From: Leucobacter coleopterorum
GTDB taxonomy: Bacteria; Actinomycetota; Actinomycetes; Actinomycetales; Microbacteriaceae
Length of the DNA: 64,000 bases
NCBI RefSeq assembly: GCF_011382985.1
Contig: NZ_CP049933.1
Span: 2,976,001-3,040,000, forward strand
Direction: 5' to 3'
The position numbers were made by a program, and so were the translations under genes. Numbering within the stretch: position 1 is the stretch's first letter; each line of letters opens with the position of its first letter. Under the pieces are notes generated by a model. That model saw only the letters and a program-made list of their open reading frames with translations. It was not told the DNA's origin and did not search any database. Of the stretch, positions 18,437 through 28,482 are shown piece by piece.

Positions 18437-19915
18437 CTCCAACTGGCCGCAGGTTACACTCATCGTCTTCTTGTTGGTGTGTGTGTTCCTGGGCACTACA
18501 CCGGTGCTCAACACCGCGCTCCAATTCTTAGTATTACCCCTCCACTCAGTGAGGAACCATTACCGCCGCGCCGCACCGTACTTTCCGAATGTCGCGGTAA
18601 TTGTTCCCGCCTGGAACGAAGCACTGGTTATTGGGGCGTCCATTGATCGACTCTTGACCCTGGGGTATCCGGCGGAGCGTCTACGCATATACGTCGTCGA
18701 CGATGCCTCAACCGATGACACCCCCGTCGTTGTGCTTGACAAGGCTGCCGAGCACCCCGGCCGTGTGGTTCACCTGCGCCGCGATGTGGGGGCGAGGGTA
18801 AAGCGCACACGCTCAACCATGGCATCTCCCGTGTGCTCGCGGAACCGTGGGCGGAAGCGATCCTCATCATGGATGCTGACGTGATCTTCGCGCACGATTC
18901 GCTCCGTAAAATGACCCGCCACCTCGCAGATAAGCGGGTTGGCGCTGTAACCGCATACATCGCAGAGGGCAGCGATGATCGCAACTACCTCACCCGCTTT
19001 ATCGGTGTGGAATACATCATCGCCCAGCTCGCTTCACGACGTGCACAGAATGTACTCGGGGCGATCGCGTGCCTTGCTGGCGGGGCACAACTCCACTCGC
19101 GCAGCAACCTCGAAGCCATCGGCGGCAAGATCCCCACCGGCACACTCGCCGAAGACACAATGACAACCTTTGAGAGTCAGCTCAATGGGCGACGTATGGT
19201 GTTCGAGCCGCACGCAAAGGTGTACGCGGAAGAACCCCGGTCATTGGACGCACTGTGGAAGCAGCGCCTACGCTGGGCGCGCGGCAACGTGCAGTTGACC
19301 TCGATCTACAAACGGGTGTGGTTTCGGCCAAGCCGCAAACATCACCTAGGCAGCATTCCATTTGGGTTGAGCTGGTTCAGCATTCTGCTGCTACCGGCGT
19401 GGATGCTGCTCGCGTCGTTCTCGCTACTCGCGCTGCTACTCATGGACACCACTCTCGACGAGGTTGCTTTCCGCTTCACCTGGATCGCCGCAGCGTGTAC
19501 CTACATCTTCTCAATGGGGTTTTCAGTGCAGCTAGATCCCGCGCACGGCCTCAGGTCCTGGCGAGAAGCTCTGCTGTTTCCGGGAGTCGGGGCGATGCTC
19601 GTGATGACGATCGCGATCTTCCCAAGGACCTCCGGGCTTGCAATGACCGACCTCTTTGGAAACACCTCTGAGCAGAGCCGGTTTGCCTTCACGATTCTGC
19701 TTTATCTGTGGGGGCCAATCTCTATGTTGGGCGCCTGGGTTGCGCGCCTCGTTGAGGGTCTGCCAGGGGGACGATTCTTCACCGGGTTACTCATTTACTT
19801 TTTCGGATACGGATCACTGCTGTGCGCGATTACAGTTGACTCATACATAAAGGAATGGCGCCGCGCCGACGCCTCATGGGTGAAGACCGAGAAGGTGGGA
19901 AGGGTCGTGTCATGA
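18429..19915 (+). CDS. Processive family-2 glycosyltransferase, membrane-bound (frameshifted)
   Basis: The restored product is 495 residues: one N-terminal transmembrane helix, a GT-A catalytic domain and about four C-terminal helices. Catalytic features are VIVPAWNEA, VVDDASTDDT, the metal-binding DADV, GTLAEDTM and QRLRW (Q279-W283), the QxxRW motif of processive synthases of the cellulose, hyaluronan and poly-GlcNAc type. The two frames join if one G is added to the G5 run at 18788-18792, giving DVGGEGKAHTLNHG, the normal sequence at that site. It overlaps the PHP gene by 8 nt. It probably polymerises or extends a surface glycan across the membrane. Confidence 0.85.
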
Positions 19916-20058
19916 ACGAACAATCCTCACATGCTAAACACGGCACAGACGAGATCACTCGCGACGCACGCAAAGAGCTGTGGTTGATCCCGCAGGCTCT
20001 ATTGGCGTTCGCCGTGGTGGCCGCAATCGCCGTCGTGCGAGAGTTGGTGTTGCGATGA
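19912..20058 (+). CDS. 48-residue single-pass membrane protein
   Basis: A polar N-terminus (MNEQSSHAKHGTDE) is followed by one hydrophobic helix (PQALLAFAVVAAIAVV) and a short basic end. The start overlaps the stop of the glycosyltransferase gene and the stop overlaps the start of the receiver gene, each by 4 nt, which supports it as real. It may be an accessory subunit of the synthase or kinase. No family is recognised. Confidence 0.7.
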   Translation: MNEQSSHAKHGTDEITRDARKELWLIPQALLAFAVVAAIAVVRELVLR

Positions 20059-20402
20059 ATGCTCGCCCACTCGCGCTTGTTGTTGAAGACAGCGACGATC
20101 AATCAGCACTGCTGCGGCACCTTCTTGAGCGTCAGGGGTATGAGGTCTTCAGCGCAGCCAATGCAGAAGTTGCCGTGGCCGCCTTTGTGAACATCAAGCC
20201 ACGCATTGCGATCCTCGACCTTCGCCTGCCCGGCATGAGCGGAACGGAGTGCGCTCGACTCGTGCGAGAGCGTTTTCCCGGTTGCTTTATTATCGTCAGC
20301 TCCGTCCTCGACGTGAGAGACTACCCTGCCGCCGATGCCGCTCTACCGAAGCCGATCACGGGTGCAGATCTACGCAAGCTACTTGAGGGGCTAGCTCCGT
20401 GA
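20055..20402 (+). CDS. Stand-alone response-regulator receiver protein
   Basis: This 115-residue CheY-like protein has no output domain. The acidic residues E11-D12 and D14, phospho-acceptor D55 in AILDLRLPG, a serine at the T/S position (IIVSS) and K99 in LPKP are present. It overlaps the kinase gene by 4 nt. It may act as a phosphate sink or relay between the kinase and the receiver-PIG-L enzyme at the start of the operon. Confidence 0.85.
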   Translation: MNARPLALVVEDSDDQSALLRHLLERQGYEVFSAANAEVAVAAFVNIKPRIAILDLRLPGMSGTECARLVRERFPGCFIIVSSVLDVRDYPAADAALPKPITGADLRKLLEGLAP

Positions 20403-22187
20403 CCGCAGCGGACGAGAGCGCCGTCGAAGACCGCTGGTATCGGGCGTTCTCACGCGCCACACCACTCGTCAAACAGCTGCCCAACACGATAGCGATGACG
20501 GTTGCGCTCATCCTCACCTTTGGAGTGCCGGATCTGCCGATCACCAACCTCGCGGTCACGCTCTGGAGTGGGGCCGTCATCTTTGTTGCCACGGCCTACG
20601 CAGCGGTCCTCAGCTGGCGACATCGGCTAGACGGCATCCTCGTCTTTATCATTCCGATCATCGACATCATTGGCTTTGGCATGCTGCGGGCTGGCACAGG
20701 CGCTAGCCTGTCGATTTTTGCGTCACTCGTGCTCATACCAGTGGTCTGGCTCGCAACGGCACCGGGCATTCGCTACGTTTTTTTGATCCTCTGCATGAGC
20801 TCACTCATCATCTTGACGCCCTACTTCGTAGATCCGCCCTCCACCTATGCGGATTGGCTACGAGGCGTCATCGCACCAATCGTCTTCGCAGCGGCAGCCG
20901 CCATTGTGAACGTGCTGTCGCAACAACAACGTCGACGGGCTGAGCAAGCAGAGGAACTTGTGAACGAGCGTACCAAGGCGCTCAACGAAAACGTCGAGAT
21001 GATCACTCAGCTACGCACGAGTGAGCAGCAGTACCGCACGCTGCTCGAATCGTTTGAGAGCCTGTGGTCGTCGATCACAGCACAGGCAGTCATCGCAACG
21101 GATTGCCGAGGCACCATCGAGGCGTGGAATCCGGGGCCGAACGTATGCTCGGGCTCAGCTCTGCGGAAGCGCTCGACAGCGTGCGGATCGACCGCTTCTT
21201 CCCCTCATCTGTGCTCACGATGCTCGCGGATCAACACCCAGACGTGAGTCACCCCCACGCCCCGGTCGATATGCCCGCGGGAATACAGGCTCTCTTTGCC
21301 CGCGCAGACACCGACACACCGGTCGAGGACGACATAGATATTGCCACAGCGGGTGGATCGACCGTACCCGCTCGAATCACGGTCACTCCTCGCAAGAGTG
21401 GCACGGGCGAACAACGCGGATACTTACTTGTGGTCACCGATGAGACGCGTTCCGTAGAGGTCGCGCGAATGAAGGATGATTTCGTTGGGATGATTTCTCA
21501 CGAGCTGCGAACTCCACTCAGCGCGATTATTGGCTTCATCGACCTGCTGCGCAACGACCCCGAGACACCACTTACAGCCGAGCAAAACGAGTTCGTGAGC
21601 ATCATTGAGCGCAACGCGCAGCGCCTCCTCTCTCTCGTAGGTGACCTGCTCTTCACAGCACAGGTCGAATCTGGGCGCTTTCCGCTTGAGCCACAAAGCA
21701 TCGACATGTGCGAATCCGTGCGGTCGGCTGTCCGTTCAGCGACACCGCACGCCCAAAGAGAGGGAATCACCCTCTCAGCGGAACTCCCCGAAGAACCGGT
21801 CACTATGTCGGTCGACCCGGGCCGCATAGGCCAAGCCCTCGACAATCTGCTCTCGAACGCGATTAAATTCACTCCTCGCGATGGTCAGGTGACCGCGGGA
21901 TTGAAGTGAACCCCGACGAGGTTGTGCTCTACGTTCGAGATACCGGGCTTGGTATTCCAAAAGATGAACAGGGCATGCTTTACAACCGGTTCTTCCGCGC
22001 CTCAACGGCAACCAGAAACGCGGTACCTGGAGTCGGACTCGGTCTCACCATCACAAGGGCCATCGTCATCGCACACGGTGGCACCATGGAATTTACGAGT
22101 GAGGTTGGTGAGGGAACCGAGTTCCGAATGATGTTGCCTCTTGCCTCGAGTTCCGAGGCCTCTCAAGTAAGCGCTGCAAGCAACTAG
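20399..22187 (+). CDS. Membrane sensor histidine kinase with PAS domain (two frameshifts)
   Basis: The restored protein is ~596 residues with five or six N-terminal transmembrane helices (~30-175), a coiled-coil linker (QQQRRRAEQAEELVNERTKA), a PAS-like domain (~210-345), a HisKA dimerisation helix with H368 in ISHELRTPLS, and an HATPase domain (DNLLSNAIKF, DTGLGIP, GVGLGL). The frames are joined by one extra G at 21133-21136 (WNPGAERMLGL) and one at 21897-21899 (TAGIEVNPDEV). The GTG start overlaps the receiver gene by 4 nt. It is the presumed phosphodonor for both receivers of the operon. Confidence 0.87.
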
Positions 22188-22205
22188 GCACCTCAAACAT
22201 AATTA

Positions 22206-22238
22206 GGCCGGAACCAAGTCCCCCACTTGGTTCCGGCC
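22206..22238 (+). terminator. Terminator-like hairpin after the kinase operon
   Basis: Perfect 14-bp arms (GGCCGGAACCAAGT and its complement) around a C5 loop, 18 nt past the kinase stop codon. There is no T-tract. Confidence 0.75.
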
Positions 22239-22735
22239 TGGACCCCACACTCTCGGCTGTCTCGCTCGAAGCGTATCCACCGGGACTGTGTGTCCCCCTT
22301 CTTTCGGGTTCTCCCCGTGATGACTATTGTGCACGGAATCAAAAAACTCGGTAAGGGGTTGACACAGCTTTACGGAAGCAATATGCGATAGGTGCTGCGT
22401 GATTCAGCGCGACTCCTACAGGCCAAACTGCAACGAAGAGCACACAAACTCGAACCGGCACTCACTCGGTGCATTCCTGACAGGAGCATCCATCTCGTTC
22501 TAACCCTCAAAGTCGCGCAGCCACTACTGAATTTTGGCGTTTGAGTACTGATTCTTGTCACCGAGGAGCGAGATTACAATGCTTCGATGACAAACTTGAA
22601 TACAAGTGGAGGATGAGCACCTATTTTTCTAGACAAATGGGTGTCATTCCGAGCAACCGGTCCCCCAGACACAATTGGTATCTCGGAACTCACCTCCGCT
22701 GGAGGATGCGCCTCTCCCCGGGCCCCTCCAATATT
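22239..22735. other. Intergenic region with an unassigned promoter
   Basis: About 500 bp without a convincing gene. A good sigma-70-type promoter at 22359-22387 points right and only very short open frames follow. One is a 34-codon frame from GTG 22399 to TAA 22503, almost at the predicted transcription start, of doubtful reality. A hairpin at 22736-22774 could end the transcript. Confidence 0.4.
22359..22387 (+). promoter_or_regulatory. Sigma-70-type promoter with no annotated gene downstream
   Basis: TTGACA at 22359-22364, a 17-nt spacer and TATGCG at 22382-22387. A perfect -35 box with ideal spacing is rare in this GC-rich window. Confidence 0.5.
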
Positions 22736-22774
22736 GTGGCGGCCTCGCGGTCAAAGACGCGCTGAGGCCGCCAC
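22736..22774. terminator. Bidirectional terminator-like hairpin
   Basis: Arms GTGGCGGCCTC (22736-22746) and GAGGCCGCCAC (22764-22774) pair perfectly, with further inner GCG/CGC pairing. It lies 17 nt beyond the stop of the minus-strand membrane gene and downstream of the plus-strand promoter at 22359. Confidence 0.65.
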
Positions 22775-22790
22775 TCCGCTCTTCAGACCT

Positions 22791-23183
22791 CTATCTGATC
22801 AGCGCTCTCAACCCGGCCCGCGCAGCCATGAGTGTCACCACCAGCAGAGTTACAGCAAAGAACCCACCCAGATAGATGGCGTCACCCATCACCATGTCAA
22901 TCAGCCACAGTATGAGCGCCTTGCTGCCAGCCGCAACCACAAAGAGGCTTGCGCCCGCCAACACACGCACACGCCCAGTCTCTGCTGCCTTGATCCTGCC
23001 AACGATGCCGGTCTTCGCCCAAACAACTACCTCAAGCACAAGTTTGAGAATGATCGCAGTCAGCAATGATGCAAGAAACGACTCGCTAATAACTGCAGGA
23101 AAGAGCTGCGTGAAAGTACCGAGCACCACGAGGTAGATGAGCACATCGGCGAGATCAAGGGCACTGATCCTGGGTCTGGACAT
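22791..23183 (-). CDS. Four-helix integral membrane protein, function unknown
   Basis: A 130-residue protein with four hydrophobic segments (~13-32, 37-57, 72-95 and 100-125) and basic connecting loops (KTGIVGRIKAAETGRVR). No family is recognised with confidence. It is transcribed toward the 22736-22774 hairpin and stands alone between the kinase operon and tRNA-Ser. Codon use is typical of the window. Confidence 0.7.
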   Translation of the reverse strand: MSRPRISALDLADVLIYLVVLGTFTQLFPAVISESFLASLLTAIILKLVLEVVVWAKTGIVGRIKAAETGRVRVLAGASLFVVAAGSKALILWLIDMVMGDAIYLGGFFAVTLLVVTLMAARAGLRALIR

Positions 23184-23216
23184 GGATCAATGGTATTCCT
23201 GGACAAGAACAAACAA

Positions 23217-23241
23217 GAAACCCCCACCTCAGTGGGGTTTC
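23217..23241 (-). terminator. Terminator of tRNA-Ser
   Basis: A GAAACCCC/GGGGTTTC hairpin with a short loop lies 14 nt past the tRNA 3' end on the minus strand and is followed by a T-rich stretch (TTTCTTGTTTGTTC), a classical intrinsic terminator. Confidence 0.8.
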
Positions 23242-23254
23242 TGTGCTGTTCAAC

Positions 23255-23344
23255 TGGCGGAGACGGGGGATTTGAACCCCCGGTCGAGTTAACCCCGACC
23301 CTTCATTAGCAGTGAAGTCCATTCGGCCGCTCTGGCACGTCTCC
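23255..23344 (-). tRNA. tRNA-Ser(GCT)
   Basis: The minus strand folds as a class II tRNA of 90 nt including an encoded CCA. The acceptor GGAGACG pairs with the 3' CGTCTCC, the anticodon stem-loop CTTCA-CTGCTAA-TGAAG gives anticodon GCT, a long variable arm follows (GGGTCGGGGTTAACTCGACC), and the T arm contains GGTTCAAATCC. It reads AGC/AGT serine codons. Confidence 0.97.
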
Positions 23345-23410
23345 ATAAATGAACAGCGTCACCTATTCTAACCGGATGATCCCGCGAGCAGGAAATCGAA
23401 CGCGAAGAAG

Positions 23411-24688
23411 TTAACGCACAGTTCGTCCGAGCGAGCAAATGTTCTGGTCGGGGCGCACTCCCGTGATGTCAGATGGCAACTCCACCTTGCCATTTGTGTT
23501 GGGGGTCGGGGTATCAGTGGGAGTTGGCGTCGCCGTGTCAGTGGGAGTTGGCGTAGCGGTTGCATCCGCTGCAGCAGCATCCTCGGACGCGGTCACACCC
23601 GATGAATCAACACCGTCAACGGCGACCCCCTGGCCGACACCAGTGAGATCAAAGGGCTGACCGCTCTTGATCACGTCGAACAGCGTCTCAGCAGAAGCAC
23701 GATTCGGCGTGAGGCGCCCCGGTTCGTATGGGTGGTCAGTCGCCGGGTACTGCACGAAGTTCACACGATCCAGATCGATATCTTTCACGGTGCGCGCCAT
23801 CGCCAGCATAAAGTCAACGCTCTGCATGTTCTTCGACAGCGTCATATTCGTCACCGCGGCTTTCGCGAGCGAAAAGACCTTCACCGGGTCAGAGAGTGTG
23901 TCGGCCTCTTTCAGCTTTCGCACGAGCGACGACATGAATATCTGCTGGTTGCTGATACGGCTTGTGTCACCTCCATCACCTACGCCGTGTCGGGTGCGCA
24001 GAAACTGCAGCGCTTCCATGCCCTGGATTGTGTTGTTGCCTGCAGGGAGACTCAAATCAGCATCTGGGTCTTCAATGGGCTGAGCCAGGCAGACATCAAC
24101 GCCGCCGAGCGCGTTGGAAATACCAATCACACCGTCAAAGGTAATGAGCCCAGCGTAGTTAATATCCATGCCTGTGAGGTCTTCGATCGTGAGCACGGTG
24201 CAGGGCAGGCCGCCGTAAGAGAGCGTGCTGTTAAGCTGCTGCTCGCTCATTGCCGGGTAGTCTCCGCCATCGGGATTGGGGCAGCTCGGGATCGGCAGCA
24301 TCAGGTCACGAGGAAAGCTGACGACAGTGGCGTTTTTGTGGTCCGCCGAGATGTGCAGCATCAGCGTGACGTCGTTGAGCTCGCCTTCTTCGCCATCGTT
24401 CAAGCTCTGCCCCTGACGCGAATCGGACCCCACAAGAAGGATCGTGACTGCACCATCGAGCGATTCAGCGTTCGCGCCAACGATCTCAGGGCCCGAGCCT
24501 ATGTCGACTGTCTTTACCTGGCCGAGAGTCCCCCAGACGGCGTAGGCGATGGTTGCGACTCCGCTGAGAGCGACAACCAGAGTCGTCGTCAGCAGGATTC
24601 TGAGGGCGTTGCCCCAAGCGTTTGAGCGGCGTAATTTGCCGTGGCGCACGATTGCCGGCTTAACGGCCGCAGCGTCCTTTTTTGCCAT
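23411..24688 (-). CDS. LytR-CpsA-Psr family glycopolymer transferase
   Basis: This 425-residue LCP protein attaches lipid-linked glycopolymers to peptidoglycan outside the membrane. A basic cytosolic N-terminus is followed by one transmembrane helix (~28-50). The LCP domain includes ILLVGSDSRQG, the catalytic-region arginine of VVSFPRDLMLPIP, GGVDVCL, and LQFLRTRHGVGDGGDTSRI with its conserved arginines. The C-terminus has a low-complexity tail with repeated TPTPTDT, encoded by direct repeats near 23515-23570, probably a wall-spanning linker. A GAGGAA ribosome binding site precedes the ATG. Confidence 0.93.
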   Translation of the reverse strand: MAKKDAAAVKPAIVRHGKLRRSNAWGNALRILLTTTLVVALSGVATIAYAVWGTLGQVKTVDIGSGPEIVGANAESLDGAVTILLVGSDSRQGQSLNDGEEGELNDVTLMLHISADHKNATVVSFPRDLMLPIPSCPNPDGGDYPAMSEQQLNSTLSYGGLPCTVLTIEDLTGMDINYAGLITFDGVIGISNALGGVDVCLAQPIEDPDADLSLPAGNNTIQGMEALQFLRTRHGVGDGGDTSRISNQQIFMSSLVRKLKEADTLSDPVKVFSLAKAAVTNMTLSKNMQSVDFMLAMARTVKDIDLDRVNFVQYPATDHPYEPGRLTPNRASAETLFDVIKSGQPFDLTGVGQGVAVDGVDSSGVTASEDAAAADATATPTPTDTATPTPTDTPTPNTNGKVELPSDITGVRPDQNICSLGRTVR

Positions 24689-24829
24689 CCAGAATTCCTC
24701 ACACGTTACGCGCGACAGTCGCCGCGCTCGTTCGCAACGGCCAAATCTACCCGAGGGGTCTGGGTAGGCCCTTGGAGAGTCCTGTCTGAGTTCTTCGTCT
24801 CAGCTTGATTTTATGCCACGATAGTGAAT

Positions 24830-25158
24830 ATGGGCTATCTTGCGTACGGTACCTCCGCCGAATATGAGTTTGATGACCGTGTGCTTGCGCACCTCAAGGT
24901 GGCCATCAGTTTAAAGCTGCGGCGCCAAGAGTGTTTCTTCTTGAGTTGGTCCAATCCCGCTGACCGAGGGAGCGGACGTGTGTCTGTGTGGATGTCCCCC
25001 AACATCCCCTGACGTTTCGTTTCGCCGGCAGTAAGGCACCCGAGCTGAGCGACGTTTGGCTTCGTGTGCTCGGCGAACTCTCCAACACCCCTCGCGGGCT
25101 CGTAGTCATTTCTGAGCGCGAGGCAGAAGCCTACGCGCAAAGTCACGCTGCGGATTAG
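24830..25158 (+). CDS. DUF7882 family protein, first of two paralogues (frameshifted)
   Basis: The restored 109-residue protein begins MGYLAYGTSAEYEFDDRVLA and resembles the small DUF7882 proteins of Microbacteriaceae, some of which were once labelled ATP-dependent DNA ligase without any ligase motif. The first frame stops at 25010-25012. One extra C in the run at 25006-25009 continues it as PLTFRFAGSKAPELSDVWLRV and RGLVVISEREAEAYA, ending at 25158. The paralogue starting at 25176 confirms the domain layout. Function unknown. Confidence 0.75.
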
Positions 25159-25175
25159 CGGAAAGGCAACACAAC

Positions 25176-25475
25176 ATGGGCTTCCTCCATTACAGTTCGA
25201 ATCAGGTTTTTCTCTTTGAAGATCGCGTTCTCGCCCATCTCCGGTCGGTCATTCTCGGCAAGCTGGTTCTCCAGGAAAGCTTCGCCTTTACTTGGAACGA
25301 CGCCGGGGTGCAACGCAGCATCTGGATGCACCCGGGTTTGGCTCTTCAGTTCGAGTTCAGTTCAATTGAGGCACACGAAATTAATCGGGGTTGGATCGAG
25401 GCACTCGCTGCGACTGCGAACAGTCCCGGGGGCCTCAAGCTCTTGCCGGAGCGCACCCCGAGTTCCAGCAGTTAG
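25176..25475 (+). CDS. DUF7882 family protein, second paralogue
   Basis: A 99-residue protein (MGFLHYSSNQVFLFEDRVLA...) aligning with the preceding gene over its whole length, with shared DRVLAHL, QE.F...W, WM.P, the E...WI/L segment and a P.GL end. It starts 17 nt after the first paralogue with a GGAAAGG ribosome binding site, so the two are probably cotranscribed. No catalytic motif is visible; function unknown. Confidence 0.75.
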   Translation: MGFLHYSSNQVFLFEDRVLAHLRSVILGKLVLQESFAFTWNDAGVQRSIWMHPGLALQFEFSSIEAHEINRGWIEALAATANSPGGLKLLPERTPSSSS

Positions 25476-25486
25476 CCCCCTCGGGC

Positions 25487-25492
25487 TAGGCT
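25487..25492 (+). promoter_or_regulatory. -10 box of the first exonuclease III gene (leaderless type)
   Basis: TAGGCT ends 7 nt before the ATG at 25500. Confidence 0.5.
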
Positions 25493-25499
25493 TGCTCGT

Positions 25500-26378
25500 A
25501 TGCGCATCGCCACCTGGAACGTCAACTCGATCCGCACCCGCTATGGCCGTGTGGTCGACTGGCTCGTTCGCAACGACGTCGACGTGCTCGCCATGCAAGA
25601 GATCAAGTGCCGACCGGATCAGTTTCCCGTAGAGGCGTTTGAGCAGGCCGGGTACCATCTCGAGATTCACGGGTTGAACCAGTGGAACGGCGTCGCGTTC
25701 GCGAGCCGCCACGAGATGACCGACGTGTCTCGCGGTTTCGATGGCATGCCCGGCTTTGGTAAGCTGATCAAGGGGCAAGAAGAGGTTCAGGGCGAGGGAC
25801 CGAACGGGTTGCCACTTGAAGCACGAGCTCTCGGGGTGACCGTTGGCGATCTTCGTTTGTGGAGCCTCTATGTGCCCAACGGGCGCGGGCTCGATGATCC
25901 TCACCTCGACTACAAACTGCGCTGGCTCGAAGCACTCCGCGGCAACGCCGAGGCGTGGTTAGCCGAGGATCCCGAGCTCCCATTGGCGCTCATGGGTGAC
26001 TGGAACATCGCCCCGCTTGAAGGCGACATGGGTGACCCGAGTTTTGTCGTGGGGCAGTCAACGCACGTGTCGCCGGTTGAGCGCACAATGTTTGAGTCGT
26101 TTGCCCCCTACGTTGAAGACGTCGTGCGCCCCATCGCTCCCGAAGGCTATACCTTTTGGGACTACAAGGCCGGGCGCTTTCCGAAGAACGAGGGCATGCG
26201 TATTGACTTCATCATGGGATCGCGCGCATTTGCCGGCGCAGTGACAGGAGCATCGATCGACCGCGACGAGCGCAAAGGTGACGCACCGAGCGACCACGTG
26301 CCCGTGGTGTGCGACGTCGATCCGACTCTGCTGAGTGACACCTTCGAAGACGAGTACGACCGACCAATGGTGTTTTAG
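25500..26378 (+). CDS. Exodeoxyribonuclease III (AP endonuclease family), paralogue 1
   Basis: A 292-residue ExoIII-type AP endonuclease for base excision repair. The endonuclease/exonuclease/phosphatase fold is complete: ATWNVNSIRTR, the metal-ligand glutamate in MQEIKCRPDQFP, YVPNGRG, LMGDWNIAPLEGDM, RIDFIM and the C-terminal SDHVPV with its catalytic histidine. It stands immediately before a second, diverged member of the same family. Confidence 0.92.
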   Translation: MRIATWNVNSIRTRYGRVVDWLVRNDVDVLAMQEIKCRPDQFPVEAFEQAGYHLEIHGLNQWNGVAFASRHEMTDVSRGFDGMPGFGKLIKGQEEVQGEGPNGLPLEARALGVTVGDLRLWSLYVPNGRGLDDPHLDYKLRWLEALRGNAEAWLAEDPELPLALMGDWNIAPLEGDMGDPSFVVGQSTHVSPVERTMFESFAPYVEDVVRPIAPEGYTFWDYKAGRFPKNEGMRIDFIMGSRAFAGAVTGASIDRDERKGDAPSDHVPVVCDVDPTLLSDTFEDEYDRPMVF

Positions 26379-26413
26379 CCTCAGGTTCTGGCGCGGGACC
26401 GCTGCTGCGGAAC

Positions 26414-26419
26414 TAGGAT
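26414..26419 (+). promoter_or_regulatory. -10 box of the second exonuclease III gene (leaderless type)
   Basis: TAGGAT ends 7 nt before ATG 26427. It favours that start over the in-frame ATG at 26418, which overlaps the box. Confidence 0.5.
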
Positions 26420-26426
26420 GGAACGC

Positions 26427-28327
<1,901 letters not shown>

Positions 28328-28346
28328 TTCTCTCCACCGCCCATAA

Positions 28347-28407
28347 ATCGGGTGTAGCCATATTGCTAGTTGGCGGCGGCTCAACTAGCAATATGGCTAC
28401 ACCCGAT
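28347..28407. repeat. 61-bp palindromic element, copy 1
   Basis: Perfect 26-bp inverted arms (28347-28372 and 28382-28407; core CCATATTGCTAGTTG) around a 9-nt loop, 20 nt after the trpS stop codon. A homologous 61-nt element is at 59031-59091. It is longer and more exact than a terminator needs to be, and its core is AT-rich against the surroundings. It may end trpS transcription. Confidence 0.85.
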
Positions 28408-28469
28408 GGGAGTGGAGGAGCAGTGGAGGAGCAGGTGCGCAAGCGGTAGCCCCAGCAAGCCGCGATCCC

Positions 28470-28475
28470 TACACT
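28470..28475 (+). promoter_or_regulatory. -10 box of the MprF-like gene (leaderless type)
   Basis: TACACT ends 7 nt before the ATG at 28483. Confidence 0.5.
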
Positions 28476-28482
28476 GGGGACC

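Noticed and set aside
23515-23570. Short direct repeats suspected to be a CRISPR or minisatellite
   Set aside because: They encode the TPTPTDT tail of the LCP protein in frame; there are no spacers and no cas genes.
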